NCBI GenBank assembly: GCA_934654755.1
Contig: CAKUGQ010000010.1
Span: 1-64,000 of the forward strand
Direction of reading: 5' to 3'
Length of the DNA: 64,000 nucleotides
Source of the DNA: an uncultured Oscillospiraceae bacterium
GTDB lineage: Bacteria > Bacillota > Clostridia > Oscillospirales > Oscillospiraceae
Every line of letters starts with the position of its first letter. Positions within the stretch are counted from its first letter, which is position 1. Positions 43,501 through 50,884 of the stretch are shown piece by piece. Under the pieces are notes generated by a model. The model saw only the letters and a program-made list of their open reading frames with translations, did no database searches and was not told where the DNA came from. The position numbers were made by a program, and so were the translations under genes.

Positions 43501-45190
43501 GCGCAGAGGCGCTCAGGCCGCAGCCGGAATGGCAGTCATCGATGCTGCCACCGCGCCGGCGCTTATGGTCTACGGTACGGACAGCGACGGCAACCCCGCC
43601 GAAGCGACCGCATTCGGAATGCCTGTCCTGCTGACCGCAGACCAGAGCTTCTTCCTGCTGACCAACTATTCCAACGGAAACGCTCTGGGTTGGAGCAATC
43701 TCTGGATCTACTACAACGATCTTTCGGCCGTGGCCTATATCGGTCAGACCGAAGTGGACGGTAACCCTGCCCATCAGTATCTCGTTCTGGGAGCGAACGG
43801 TGTGCTGCACCGTTTCTGTATCGTCGCCCGCTACAACCCCGAAACAGGCGCGGCTGCTTATGAGCTGCAGCGAAGCGTTTACGGCAGTCTCGGTCGTTCC
43901 TTCGGCGATTATCGCAACCTTTCCATGATCTACACCGAGCAGAACGGCCATAAGGGTCTGTTGATCGCCGTTTCCGGCGAAAAGGCGGAGCTCTATTTCG
44001 CCGATCTTTCCGGTGAGACGCCTGTCTGCGGAAAACTGGGCAACCTTGACGCGCAGGGTGCGACCGCGCTTTATACGGATATTGTACCGTCGGCATCCGA
44101 TGCGCTTTCCATGCAGGGCGTGGTCAGCGTCGACGAGGCGCAGGTTCTGGACTTCTCCGCGCCGCAGACTCCTGACAGCCATGTTCGTCAGGACGAGGAG
44201 GATCCGATGCATGTGACCGTTACCGTTTCCGCGACGGATGCGGACGGGAAGGAGATTCCCACGCATAACGGACTGCTTGAGATCCGCTATGACCCGGCGA
44301 GCCTCGTGCTCGAGAACATCGCTGCCTCCGCTTCACATTCCGCGCTGCGCCAGACCGACGGCTGTCTGCTCCTGGCCTATGCCGGTGCGGAAAACCGCGA
44401 TACGGCCGTTACTCTGACCTTCCGCCGACTGAGCGGAAAGCAGACCGACATCGAAGTGACGACGAAGCAGGCCAATGATATTTACCCGGAAAGCACCGCA
44501 AATGTCACGCTTTCCTGCCTGCATGAGTCTACCGAGCTCCGCGACGCGAGACCTGCGGGCTGCGATGAGGACGGCTATTCGGGCGATTTGTATTGCCTGG
44601 TATGCGGCGACCTTGTCAAGGAAGGCGAGGTGCTTCCCGCACACTGCGCCAGCCATGAGAGCTATACCGATGTTCCCGCGGGCGCATGGTTCCATGATGC
44701 TGTCGATTATGTGACCGAGAAGGGATACATGATCGGTTACGGCGAGGGCGTATTCGAACCCTATGGGAAGCTCACGAGAGCCGAACTGGTGCAGACCCTC
44801 TACCGGATCTCCGGCGAACATACGGACTCCCTTGAAACGCCCTTTACCGATGTTGCGGAAGGCGCATGGTATGCCGAGGCGGTTGCATGGGCCTATCAGG
44901 CCGGTATCGTCAACGGCATGACCGCAACGACCTTTGAGCCGAACGCTCCCGCTACCCGTGAGCAGGTTGTCTGCATGATTTACCGTTTCCTGGACGGTGA
45001 AGCCGTTGCCGAGGATCATCTGGCAGAGTTTGCCGATCGGAAGGAAATCTCCGATTGGGCGCTTGAGGCCATGAATTGGGCAGTTGCCAACGGACTTGTG
45101 ATCGGTACCGACGAGGGCAAGCTCAACCCGCGCGGCAGAATTCTGCGCTGCGAGTTTGCACAGATTATCGCACGCTTTTCCGAAGATTGA
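37586..45190 (+). CDS. Giant modular S8 subtilase with dockerin-, Ig-, cohesin-like and SLH modules
   Basis: A 2534-residue secreted surface protein with a signal peptide (residues 1-26, cut after AQA). The inhibitor-like prodomain covers about 50-155. The catalytic domain has Asp191 (IAIIDTGIDTDH), His275 (GEHGSHVAG) and Ser624 (SGTSMAAPQ). The wide gap between His and Ser holds a PA-type insertion (KIAFCSRGSTNFSKK). A dockerin-like pair of Ca loops (DLNGDGRTDGTDA, DVNADGSIDSYDA) lies at about 792-848. A propeller-like region follows, then Big2 Ig-like domains near 1476-1560 and 1820-1898. A cohesin-like domain lies at about 2207-2305, a small CLVCG cysteine element at about 2330, and three SLH repeats at about 2355-2534 bind it to the wall. 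It is likely a C5a-peptidase-like nutrient protease. It has its own promoter and a terminator-like hairpin. Confidence 0.93.
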   Translation: MKKYRLLSLLLTLALLIGIVAPAQALSSGSMALDMEQVENLRPNPLYAAGEDEQTHAPDEIVRVSILLDTPGVLEMGYSTRSIAENRKAMVYREERKAEQLSLTSRIEALTGEKLHICRSLTLTANLLSVELPYGCLDEIRALPGVRSMELEMRYEPEESPDTSISPIMTGSTAAWAAGYTGAGTRIAIIDTGIDTDHQSYDAAAFRYSLDKLAQQPKLLDTQELAGILDKLSIAGGYTAEDLYLSEKIPFAFNYVDSDLDVTHDNDLQGEHGSHVAGIAAANAYIPDGENFVGALDAVKAVGVAPDAQLIVMKVFGKGGGAYDSDYMIAIEDAILLGCDAINLSLGAGSPGFSRSRTYTEILERLQTADAVVTISAGNAYAWADRAKNEAKSLYDRDVSFSTTGQPGSFNNSLSVASVDNVGFTRKYIQIGDMIIYYNEPTTFTNEPITTLAGEQEYIFLDNAGKDAQFKAVKSAVKGKIAFCSRGSTNFSKKATAATKYGAIATVVYNNTDGMFNMDLSDYTGTAPCINISQADAERIKAASTPVTDKDGKILYYTGTMTISTVPHSVVELPEYKSMSNFSSWGVPGSLRLKPEITAPGGNIWSVDGSVEGGKSYENMSGTSMAAPQMAGMVALVAQYIREKGLDTQTGLSVRRLAQSLLMSTATPLEQSEGSFWSVLKQGAGLANANDAISADCFLTMNSDATDSWNDGKIKAELGDDPERKGVYRFSFAATNLTQERRTYTLSSSLFTQGLFTQGDYRYLDTKTAALPAVITYTVDGKVLIPEALVSCDLNGDGRTDGTDAQIILNYAAGLSESIDPAADVNADGSIDSYDAYLILYGMQTGEFTLAPGASATVTVEITLPDTLKAELDENYVNGAYIEGYTFLRPVTTQEGVSAPAHSVPILGFYGNWSDPSMYDYGTYVDRLYGDETPTYTGVLATNALITRFAGLTSAYYNTVNNYLVEDILPEGRAAINAADTIYAYKFTLIRNAAALTCVITDESGRELYFGPVTTAATSAYYHMNSAQWRNLSTAYTIDKRVGTLGLAEGERFTVTLYAVPEYYEDGGDITEERMRALIASGELGKGVSLSSTLTVDNTDPELYSVAKDLFTGGLHITAKDNQYIAAVRVCNPTGDKVLAQTAVEQTEPGQTVTAKIDLSGVKVGQTCLVQVIDYAGNAAQALVTYGGEPEDYSGRLFAFTDSTYLGTGYRWVSVDPDKLYYNSSTKNEGIETAGATEIAPTAAEYVKGYLYAAANDGYLYVMKPGEWSLNRKVAWYGKDMVIRDMAYNRKDGKLYALDNQNNIYTVDLLTGAMEKAFTVSITNPKATPAQFDTFKYLLSLAIDADGNFYSVNRSTSNLYSFLYRWTLDEVVDGEIVDLPPIVNAADAYTGQYSVCYGAMTYDEANDRLLFASSASASGGGTQFLVTFDLETGKAVKVNSTYYYKKETEASKLQPTLWTLVYIPEGETADYSTGTPTGLEIRRESVTVLQGCQAQIVADLYPWALTDTVLHWTSSDERVLTVSSSGMITAHTPGTATVTVTTNAQPKLTASCTVTVTEVPDLSLNALVYSPDGGSYWAQFNVRQPGSWQSLSEKQRSYAAGGFLNGMIYTHDGQNAYAIDPETFNAEFVAGLTTAQLWSDATAAPLTSGGAFGMLATTAASGTKLQLIDMEAKKISSALLGLSFNVDPMAVLAYSHEGVHSVPPFGDFPAEFFYGMTESGKLYRIEYYNALGGYSLAEPVLLAETGLTLTGVSQVNGSAYASLHFDSASGYLFLSRYTEGNVAELFAIDPETGYVTKLGNFGADIWPVVSLFAYDRAAQPQLQLSRTQAEMFVDDDMTITARLIGAKSEQAPVWRSSDESIATVDENGRVTAHAKGSVVITAQVGEISASCAVTVLPLTKADLRFNAQLKNENGAFWASVSTADGISAVSLGEAKTALTGGGLHDGLIYGSNGDFKAPCRLMEVDPSHGFAERRGAQAAAGMAVIDAATAPALMVYGTDSDGNPAEATAFGMPVLLTADQSFFLLTNYSNGNALGWSNLWIYYNDLSAVAYIGQTEVDGNPAHQYLVLGANGVLHRFCIVARYNPETGAAAYELQRSVYGSLGRSFGDYRNLSMIYTEQNGHKGLLIAVSGEKAELYFADLSGETPVCGKLGNLDAQGATALYTDIVPSASDALSMQGVVSVDEAQVLDFSAPQTPDSHVRQDEEDPMHVTVTVSATDADGKEIPTHNGLLEIRYDPASLVLENIAASASHSALRQTDGCLLLAYAGAENRDTAVTLTFRRLSGKQTDIEVTTKQANDIYPESTANVTLSCLHESTELRDARPAGCDEDGYSGDLYCLVCGDLVKEGEVLPAHCASHESYTDVPAGAWFHDAVDYVTEKGYMIGYGEGVFEPYGKLTRAELVQTLYRISGEHTDSLETPFTDVAEGAWYAEAVAWAYQAGIVNGMTATTFEPNAPATREQVVCMIYRFLDGEAVAEDHLAEFADRKEISDWALEAMNWAVANGLVIGTDEGKLNPRGRILRCEFAQIIARFSED

Positions 45191-45229
45191 TCTGCACTGA
45201 GCAAGTCAGATAACGATCGTCTATCCAAT

Positions 45230-45266
45230 GTCCCCCGGCGCAGGTTTTTTCCCTGCGTCGGGGGAC
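45230..45266 (+). terminator. Hairpin after the giant protease gene
   Basis: GTCCCCCGGCGCAGG pairs with CCCTGCGTCGGGGGAC around a TTTTTT loop. The stem is strong but there is no T-tract after it, so termination is probable but unproven. Confidence 0.5.
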
Positions 45267-45293
45267 GCAGCTATTTACACATTTCCGCGCCTC

Positions 45294-45323
45294 TTGACTT
45301 GCGGGCGCGAGGTGTGATAAAAT
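45294..45323 (+). promoter_or_regulatory. Sigma-A promoter of the pseudouridine synthase gene
   Basis: TTGACT (45294-45299), an 18-bp spacer, then TAAAAT (45318-45323), 37 bp before the start codon. Confidence 0.65.
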
Positions 45324-45359
45324 CCAAAAAAAGAAAAAACGAAAAAAGGAGGCGCTGTC

Positions 45360-46085
45360 ATGCAGCGACTGGACAGGTTTTTATCCGAGGCAGGCGTTGC
45401 TTCGCGCCGGGAGCTGCGCGAAATTGTCCACGCGGGACGTGTTATGGTAAACGGCGTCGTGGTACGGCAGCCCGAGCAGAGAATTAATGAAGTGCTGGAC
45501 ACGATCTGCTTCGACGGTCGGAGGATCGGAGCAAAAAAGCGTACCGTACTGCTGCTGAACAAGCCGATGGGCTATGTAACGTCTACCGATGATCCCCGCG
45601 ACAGGACAGTCATGGAGCTCCTCGCGCCACAATACCGCGCCCTGTTTCCGGTCGGACGTCTGGATAAGGAGACGGAAGGACTTTTGCTCTTCACCGACGA
45701 CGGAGAGCTGGCGCACCGTCTGATCTCACCAAAGTCGAGCATCGAAAAGACCTATTATGCCGAGCACGAGGGAACGGCGGACGCAGGCGATGTGGCTGCG
45801 TTCGCCGAAGGGCTGACGCTGCGCGACGGGACGCGCTGCCTTCCGGCAGTGCTTGAGCCGCTGGGAGAGGGAAAGAGCCTCGTTCGCGTGCGGGAGGGGA
45901 AATACCATCAGGTACGACGGATGCTGGCGAGCCGCCAAATGCCGGTGTGCTTTCTTCGACGAATTGCCGAGGGAGGCCTTACGCTTGACGGGCTACCGCT
46001 CGGAAAGTACCGTGAGGTGACGGAAGAGGAAATTTCCGGTATTTGCACTGTGAAATTTGACGAAGAGAGGGAAGCAAAAAAATGA
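45360..46085 (+). CDS. rRNA pseudouridine synthase (RsuA/RluB family)
   Basis: A 241-residue enzyme isomerising a uridine in rRNA. An N-terminal S4 RNA-binding domain (RLDRFLSEAGVASRRELREI) precedes the catalytic domain with GRLDKETEGLLLFTDDG (the catalytic Asp is in GRLD) and KTYYAEHEG. The C-terminal block KYHQVRRMLAS is typical. Whether it targets 16S (RsuA) or 23S (RluB) rRNA cannot be decided here. AAAGGAGG precedes ATG 45360. Confidence 0.94.
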   Translation: MQRLDRFLSEAGVASRRELREIVHAGRVMVNGVVVRQPEQRINEVLDTICFDGRRIGAKKRTVLLLNKPMGYVTSTDDPRDRTVMELLAPQYRALFPVGRLDKETEGLLLFTDDGELAHRLISPKSSIEKTYYAEHEGTADAGDVAAFAEGLTLRDGTRCLPAVLEPLGEGKSLVRVREGKYHQVRRMLASRQMPVCFLRRIAEGGLTLDGLPLGKYREVTEEEISGICTVKFDEEREAKK

Positions 46086-46088
46086 ATT

Positions 46089-46116
46089 GAAACGCGGCAA
46101 AAGCCGCGTTTCTTTT
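46089..46116 (+). terminator. Terminator after the pseudouridine synthase gene
   Basis: GAAACGCGGC pairs with GCCGCGTTTC around AAAA, then TTTT. Confidence 0.85.
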
Positions 46117-46190
46117 GTCCATTCTGACGAAACGCTATCCATATTCCATAAAAACACAGAGAGTTTTTGAAATAAAATGTCCAAACCCAC

Positions 46191-46219
46191 TTGCATTTCG
46201 TCGAAAAACAGAGTATGAT
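46191..46219 (+). promoter_or_regulatory. Sigma-A promoter of the CdaR-ftsEX-ctp operon
   Basis: TTGCAT (46191-46196), a 17-bp spacer, then TATGAT (46214-46219), 57 bp before the start codon. Confidence 0.65.
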
Positions 46220-46275
46220 AGATTCATAATAATGCCGAAACCCCGTGACAATCTCTCATTGAAGGAGGACGCCCT

Positions 46276-47379
46276 ATGTCCAGTCGTATTTTTCAAGGTA
46301 TCGTGCTTCAGCTCAGCGAGGCCGCGCAGATGCCGCTCGGTGTGATCGACGCCGAAGGAACGGTCATTTCCGCTTCGGATCTTTCCATGCTCGGTGAGCG
46401 CCTGACAGGCGCGGCGGCAATGGTTGCCGGTGAGCCGGAGAAGCTGTTCTGCACGGACGGAAAAACCTTCCTCGCCCTCAAGGGCTGGAACCCTGCTTTT
46501 GGCTACACCGCTTTTACCGTGGGCACGGACGCGCGTGCCGCTGAATTCTGCCGCGTTGCGCAGGTCTCTCTGAACCTTGCGCGCAGCTATTATGAGGAAA
46601 AGCATGATCGCGGCACGTTCCTGAAGAACATCATTACGGATAACATTCTGCCCGGCGATATCTATATTCGTGCCAAGGAGCTGCACTTTCCTGCGGAGCT
46701 GACGCGCGTCGTGTTCCTGATCCGGCAGACCGGCGGCCACAGCGACCTGTCGCTGACCGAGGTGCTTCAGGGCTGCATCAAGGACGATCAGCAGTGCTTT
46801 GTGATCGGTATCAACGAGACAGATGTCGCCATTGTGCGTCAGGTTGTGCCGGATATTACCACCGATGAGCTCAATCAGATGGCGCGCGAGCTGGAAGAAC
46901 GCATCAAGTCGCAGTACTATGTCCGTACCGCGATCGGCATCGGCACTCCGGCTGAGCATCTGCGTGAGCTGGCCGACTCCTATAAAGAGGCGCAGGTCGC
47001 TATTGAGGTTGGTAAGGTGTTCGATACCGAAAAAACCATCATCAACTACGAAAACCTCGGCATTGGCCGCCTGATTTATCAGCTCCCGACGACGCTGTGT
47101 GAAATCTTCCTGTCTGAGGTTTTCAAGAAAAACACCATCGACACGCTCGATCAGGAGACGCTCTTCACGATCAATATGTTCTTTGAAAACAGCCTGAACG
47201 TTTCCGAGACCTCCCGGAAGCTCTTTGTTCACCGCAATACGCTGGTCTACCGTCTGGAAAAGATCAAGAAGCTGACGGGACTGGATTTGCGCGAATTTGA
47301 TGACGCAATCATTTTCAAGGTTGCTCTGATGGTCAAGAAGTACCTCTCTTCGCGTGAAACTCGCCAGAATTTTTATTGA
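46276..47379 (+). CDS. CdaR/PucR family transcriptional regulator
   Basis: A 367-residue regulator. The N-terminal half resembles a sugar-diacid-sensing domain (PLGVIDAEGTVISASD). A central GGDEF-like CdaR segment follows (QYYVRTAIGIGTPAEHL, SYKEAQVAIEVG). The C-terminal PucR HTH has FFENSLNVSETSRKLFVHRN and TLVYRLEKIKKLTG. GGAGG precedes ATG 46276. It sits 14 bp before ftsE, so it is co-transcribed with cell-division genes, which is unusual for a metabolic regulator. Such pairing recurs in clostridia from memory. The ligand is unknown. Confidence 0.88.
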   Translation: MSSRIFQGIVLQLSEAAQMPLGVIDAEGTVISASDLSMLGERLTGAAAMVAGEPEKLFCTDGKTFLALKGWNPAFGYTAFTVGTDARAAEFCRVAQVSLNLARSYYEEKHDRGTFLKNIITDNILPGDIYIRAKELHFPAELTRVVFLIRQTGGHSDLSLTEVLQGCIKDDQQCFVIGINETDVAIVRQVVPDITTDELNQMARELEERIKSQYYVRTAIGIGTPAEHLRELADSYKEAQVAIEVGKVFDTEKTIINYENLGIGRLIYQLPTTLCEIFLSEVFKKNTIDTLDQETLFTINMFFENSLNVSETSRKLFVHRNTLVYRLEKIKKLTGLDLREFDDAIIFKVALMVKKYLSSRETRQNFY

Positions 47380-47393
47380 GAAAGTGCTGAATT

Positions 47394-48071
47394 ATGATCG
47401 ATCTCATTAACGTTACCAAAACCTACGAGACCGGAACGCACGCCCTGAACGGTATCGACCTGCATATCGACGACGGAGAATTTGTCTTTCTGGTCGGGCA
47501 GTCCGGCTCCGGAAAATCCACGATCATCAAGCTGCTTACGGCGGAGCTGAAGCCCACCTCCGGCTCCATTATGGTCAACGGTTATCAGCTTGAAAAGCTT
47601 CGCCGCCGTAATGTGCCGTACCTCCGGCGCACACTGGGCGTCATTTTCCAGGACTTCCGCCTGATCGCCAATCAGACGGTCTATGAGAACGTCGCATTTG
47701 CCATGCGTGTCGTCGGCGCAAAGCCGAGCGAAATCAAAAAACGTGTGCCTTATGTGCTGGAGCTGGTCGGTCTGGAGAACAAGGCGCGCCGTCTGCCGGA
47801 CGAGCTCTCCGGCGGCGAGCAGCAGCGCGTGGCCATTGCGCGCGCGCTTATCAATAATCCTTCGATGATTATTGCAGACGAGCCGACGGGAAATCTTGAC
47901 CCCGCGCGCTCCTTTGAGATCATGCTGCTTCTGGAGCAGATCAACGCCCTCGGGACGACCGTTATGGTCGTGACTCACGAAAAGGGGCTGGTCGACCGCT
48001 TCACCAAGCGCGTAGTCGCTATCGACGACGGCAGGGTCGTGCGCGACGGAATGGACGGGTACTCAATATGA
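47394..48071 (+). CDS. ftsE: Cell division ATP-binding protein FtsE
   Basis: A 225-residue ABC ATPase. It shows FLVGQSGSGKSTIIKLL (Walker A), ELSGGEQQRVAIARAL (signature), MIIADEPTGNLDP (Walker B) and MVVTHEKGLV (switch His). GVIFQDFRLIANQTVYENV is the FtsE-type Q-loop. With FtsX it forms a transmembrane signalling complex that activates peptidoglycan hydrolases at the septum or side wall. It overlaps ftsX by ATGA. Confidence 0.97.
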   Translation: MIDLINVTKTYETGTHALNGIDLHIDDGEFVFLVGQSGSGKSTIIKLLTAELKPTSGSIMVNGYQLEKLRRRNVPYLRRTLGVIFQDFRLIANQTVYENVAFAMRVVGAKPSEIKKRVPYVLELVGLENKARRLPDELSGGEQQRVAIARALINNPSMIIADEPTGNLDPARSFEIMLLLEQINALGTTVMVVTHEKGLVDRFTKRVVAIDDGRVVRDGMDGYSI

Positions 48072-48949
48072 AGCATACGAATTTCGGTTTTCTGCTGCGC
48101 GAGGGCGTACGCGCCATGTTCAAGCATGGCTTCATGTCCTTCGCTGCGATTTGCATCACGGTTGCGTGTCTGGTTATTGTCGCCAGCTTTGGGCTGATCT
48201 CCTACAATATGAATATTGCCGTCGAGAAGGCGCAGGATCAAAACCGTATCCGCGTTGCCATTGACGAGAGCTACACGGAGGCGCAGGCAAGATCCGTCGG
48301 CTCACAGGTTAACCTTTTGGACAATATCGCCAATGTAGAGTTTGTTTCCCGGAAGCAGGCGTTTGAAGACTTTATCAAAGACTACGACCAGTCAATTTTT
48401 CAGGGCGTGGACCCCGGCACGATGCGTGACCAACTGGTTATTACGTTGGAGGATAACGACCGGATCGATCAGACAATTGCTGCACTTCGGGATGTTCCGG
48501 GTGTAGCGGATATTTACGCAAATCCGGAGATTGCAAAGTCGCTCGCCACGATCCGCAATGTGCTCTATGTTGCGGCTTTAGCCATTGCGGGTGTGCTTGT
48601 GATCGTGTCATTAATCATTATTTCCAATACAATCAAACTGGCCATGATGGATCGCCGCGAGGAGATCGGTATCATGAAGATGGTCGGTGCAACCAACGGA
48701 TTCATCCGTTTACCGTTCCTTGTCGAGGGGTTCTTCCTTGGTATACTGGGCGGTGCGTTTGCCTTTTTCATTGAATGGGGACTGTACGAGGCACTCCGCT
48801 CTGCCATCACGGATATGAATATGGACTTCTTCACCGTCATACCCTTTGAACAGCTCTGGCTGCCCGTTGCGGCGCTGTGCGGCGTGGTTGGTCTGGTGAT
48901 CGGCGTTTTCGGCGGGCTCATGTCCATCCGCCGTTTCCTGAAAGTTTAA
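48068..48949 (+). CDS. ftsX: Cell division protein FtsX
   Basis: A 293-residue membrane partner of FtsE. An N-terminal amphipathic piece precedes TM1 (SFAAICITVACLVIVASFGL). A large extracellular domain follows (residues about 55-165), then three more TMs (near 175-197, 222-245 and 264-285). GIMKMVGATNGFIRLPFLVE is the conserved coupling loop. It has no enzymatic activity. An S41 peptidase, rather than the usual PcsB/CwlO-type hydrolase gene, follows in this operon. Confidence 0.97.
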   Translation: MKHTNFGFLLREGVRAMFKHGFMSFAAICITVACLVIVASFGLISYNMNIAVEKAQDQNRIRVAIDESYTEAQARSVGSQVNLLDNIANVEFVSRKQAFEDFIKDYDQSIFQGVDPGTMRDQLVITLEDNDRIDQTIAALRDVPGVADIYANPEIAKSLATIRNVLYVAALAIAGVLVIVSLIIISNTIKLAMMDRREEIGIMKMVGATNGFIRLPFLVEGFFLGILGGAFAFFIEWGLYEALRSAITDMNMDFFTVIPFEQLWLPVAALCGVVGLVIGVFGGLMSIRRFLKV

Positions 48950-48961
48950 GGAGGAACGAGT

Positions 48962-49060
48962 ATGTATAAACACCGCAGAGTGATCGTTATGGCAATCGCG
49001 GGCGTTCTGGTTGCGTCGCTGCTTATCGGCATCGTTGCAATGGTCATTCAGGCGTTCTGA
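48962..49060 (+). CDS. Tiny single-pass membrane protein
   Basis: A 32-residue ORF: a basic N-terminus (MYKHRRV) and one hydrophobic helix (VIVMAIAGVLVASLLIGIV) ending MVIQAF. It has an excellent ribosome site (TAAGGAGG, 7 bases before ATG 48962), lies 12 bp after ftsX and 17 bp before the peptidase gene, and keeps the operon spacing. It could be a small FtsX-associated peptide or a leftover leader of a lost hydrolase gene. No homolog is known to me. Confidence 0.6.
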   Translation: MYKHRRVIVMAIAGVLVASLLIGIVAMVIQAF

Positions 49061-49077
49061 ACGGAGGGACGGAAGCC

Positions 49078-50328
49078 ATGAAAACGAGCCTGACAAAAAA
49101 GCAGATTATCATTGCGGCTGCGCTCATCCTTGTGCTCGGCATTCTGAGCGGATGCATCTTCCGTCAATTTCCGCTGCCTACGCAGGACCCGACGGAGGCG
49201 ACACAGGGCGCTTTTACAAACGAAGTAACGCATGACGAGCAGTACATGCGCAAGCTGGACTACATCCTCACGCTGATTGAACAGCGCCACATTGATGGGT
49301 TGGACTATGACAAGCTGGAGGATCTCCTCGCGCAGGCGGTCATCGACGCGACCGGCGACCGATGGAGCTATTACCTGGATGCAGAGTCATACCAGAAGTA
49401 TCTTGAGCAGTTCAACAACGCTTACGTCGGTATCGGTGTGACCATTCAGGCAAGTGCGAATGAGCAGAAAGGACCGTTCCTGATTGCTGCCGTCACCTCC
49501 GGCGGATCTGCCGAAGAGGCGGGGCTTCAGGTTGGCGATACACTGACCGCCGTGGACGGGAACGACACCTCCGCGCTGACGCTTGCCGAGACGCAGAAGC
49601 TCGTGCGCGGCACCGAGGGAACGACGGTCAAACTGACCATCCTTCGCGGGGGACAGACGCTGGAGCTGACCGTGACACGCCGTACCATTCAGATTCCCGT
49701 TGTGAGCTACGAAGTGCTCGACGGCAATATCGGTTATATCAAGATCAGCAATTTTGATACGAATTGCGCCGCAGAGACCATTGCGGCCGTGGACGATTTG
49801 CGTGCCCGTAAGGCGGAGGGAATCGTGTTTGATTTGCGCTTTAACCCCGGAGGGATGAAGAACGAGCTGGTTAAGATTCTCGACTATCTGCTTCCGGAGG
49901 GTCCGCTGTTCCGCTCGGTGGACTACACCGGCAAGGAATCCGTCGATTATTCCGATGCGAACTTCGTCGATCTGCCGTTTGCCGTGCTCGTCAACGGCGA
50001 TTCCTATTCCGCCGCCGAATTTTTCGCCGCTGCAATTCAGGAATATGAGGCCGGCGTCGTTATCGGTACAAAGACCTGCGGAAAGGCGAACTACCAGCAA
50101 ACCTATCAGCTTCCGGACGGCTCCGCCGTGGGCGTTTCGACTGGCCACTACCAGACCCCGAAGGGCGTGACGCTCAAGGATATCGGTGTGACGCCGGATT
50201 ACCCCGTCGAAGTGGACGACGAGACCTACTCAAAGATTTATTACGGTCAGCTCGACAAGGCGGACGATGAGCAGCTCAAAACGGCCGTTTCCGCGCTTCG
50301 CGAACGCATCGACAGGAAGCAGCAATAA
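49078..50328 (+). CDS. S41 family C-terminal processing peptidase (CtpA-like)
   Basis: A 416-residue membrane-anchored serine protease. The N-terminal hydrophobic segment ends LGILSGC, which could be a lipobox (Cys about residue 26). A PDZ domain lies at about 118-200 (GIGVTIQASANEQ, GLQVGDTLTAVDG). The tail-specific protease domain has the Ser/Lys dyad Ser311 (NGDSYSAAEFF) and Lys336 (TCGKANYQQ). GGAGG precedes ATG 49078. As last gene of the cdaR-ftsEX unit it may process cell-wall or division proteins. Confidence 0.95.
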   Translation: MKTSLTKKQIIIAAALILVLGILSGCIFRQFPLPTQDPTEATQGAFTNEVTHDEQYMRKLDYILTLIEQRHIDGLDYDKLEDLLAQAVIDATGDRWSYYLDAESYQKYLEQFNNAYVGIGVTIQASANEQKGPFLIAAVTSGGSAEEAGLQVGDTLTAVDGNDTSALTLAETQKLVRGTEGTTVKLTILRGGQTLELTVTRRTIQIPVVSYEVLDGNIGYIKISNFDTNCAAETIAAVDDLRARKAEGIVFDLRFNPGGMKNELVKILDYLLPEGPLFRSVDYTGKESVDYSDANFVDLPFAVLVNGDSYSAAEFFAAAIQEYEAGVVIGTKTCGKANYQQTYQLPDGSAVGVSTGHYQTPKGVTLKDIGVTPDYPVEVDDETYSKIYYGQLDKADDEQLKTAVSALRERIDRKQQ

Positions 50329-50332
50329 GCGC

Positions 50333-50361
50333 TTGACATTTTCGCGACACGTTTCTATAAT
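50333..50361 (+). promoter_or_regulatory. Consensus sigma-A promoter of greA-lysS
   Basis: TTGACA (50333-50338), a 17-bp spacer, then TATAAT (50356-50361), with a leader of about 25 nt. All twelve positions match consensus. Confidence 0.92.
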
Positions 50362-50392
50362 GTTCCACAAATGATACATGGAGGAAAAAGGC

Positions 50393-50869
50393 ATGGCAAA
50401 AGAGTTTAAACTGACAAGTACGCGGCTCAAGGAGCTGGAAGCAGAGCTGGAGTATCTGAAAACAACGCGCGAGAAGGAGGTTGCCGAGCTGATTAAGGAG
50501 GCGCGCTCCTTCGGCGATCTTTCCGAGAACAGCGAATATGATGAAGCTAAAAATGAGCAGGCCAAGCTGTACGGTCGCATTGCGGAGGTGGAAAACATTC
50601 TCAGCCATGCCGTTATTATCGACGAGGCTGCGGAGGAAGACACCGGCCGTATCGGCCTCGGCGCGGTTGTTACCGTGCGTGATATCGAGTTTGACGAGGA
50701 AGCGACGTATACCATTGTCGGCTCGCAGGAGGCCAACCCGATGGAATCCCGTATTTCCGACGATTCACCCTTCGGCCGTGCGATCCTCGGGAAGCACGTC
50801 GGCGACGTTGTTGAGGTGGAGGCGCCCGTCGGCATTGTGAAATTTGAAATCCTTGCCGTAGAGAGATAA
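50393..50869 (+). CDS. greA: Transcription elongation factor GreA
   Basis: A 158-residue factor that rescues backtracked RNA polymerase by stimulating transcript cleavage. The N-terminal coiled coil carries the tip acidic residues in FGDLSENSEYDEAKNEQ. The C-terminal FKBP-like domain ends VGIVKFEILAVE. ATG 50393 is chosen because GGAGG lies 7-11 bases upstream. ATG 50378 overlaps that site. It is co-transcribed with lysS 15 bp later, the common Firmicutes order. Confidence 0.97.
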   Translation: MAKEFKLTSTRLKELEAELEYLKTTREKEVAELIKEARSFGDLSENSEYDEAKNEQAKLYGRIAEVENILSHAVIIDEAAEEDTGRIGLGAVVTVRDIEFDEEATYTIVGSQEANPMESRISDDSPFGRAILGKHVGDVVEVEAPVGIVKFEILAVER

Positions 50870-50884
50870 AGGAGGATCATTCCC

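Noticed and set aside
45230..45266. Riboswitch or attenuator upstream of the pseudouridine synthase
   Set aside because: The hairpin precedes the gene's own promoter (45294-45323) and so belongs to the end of the protease transcript.
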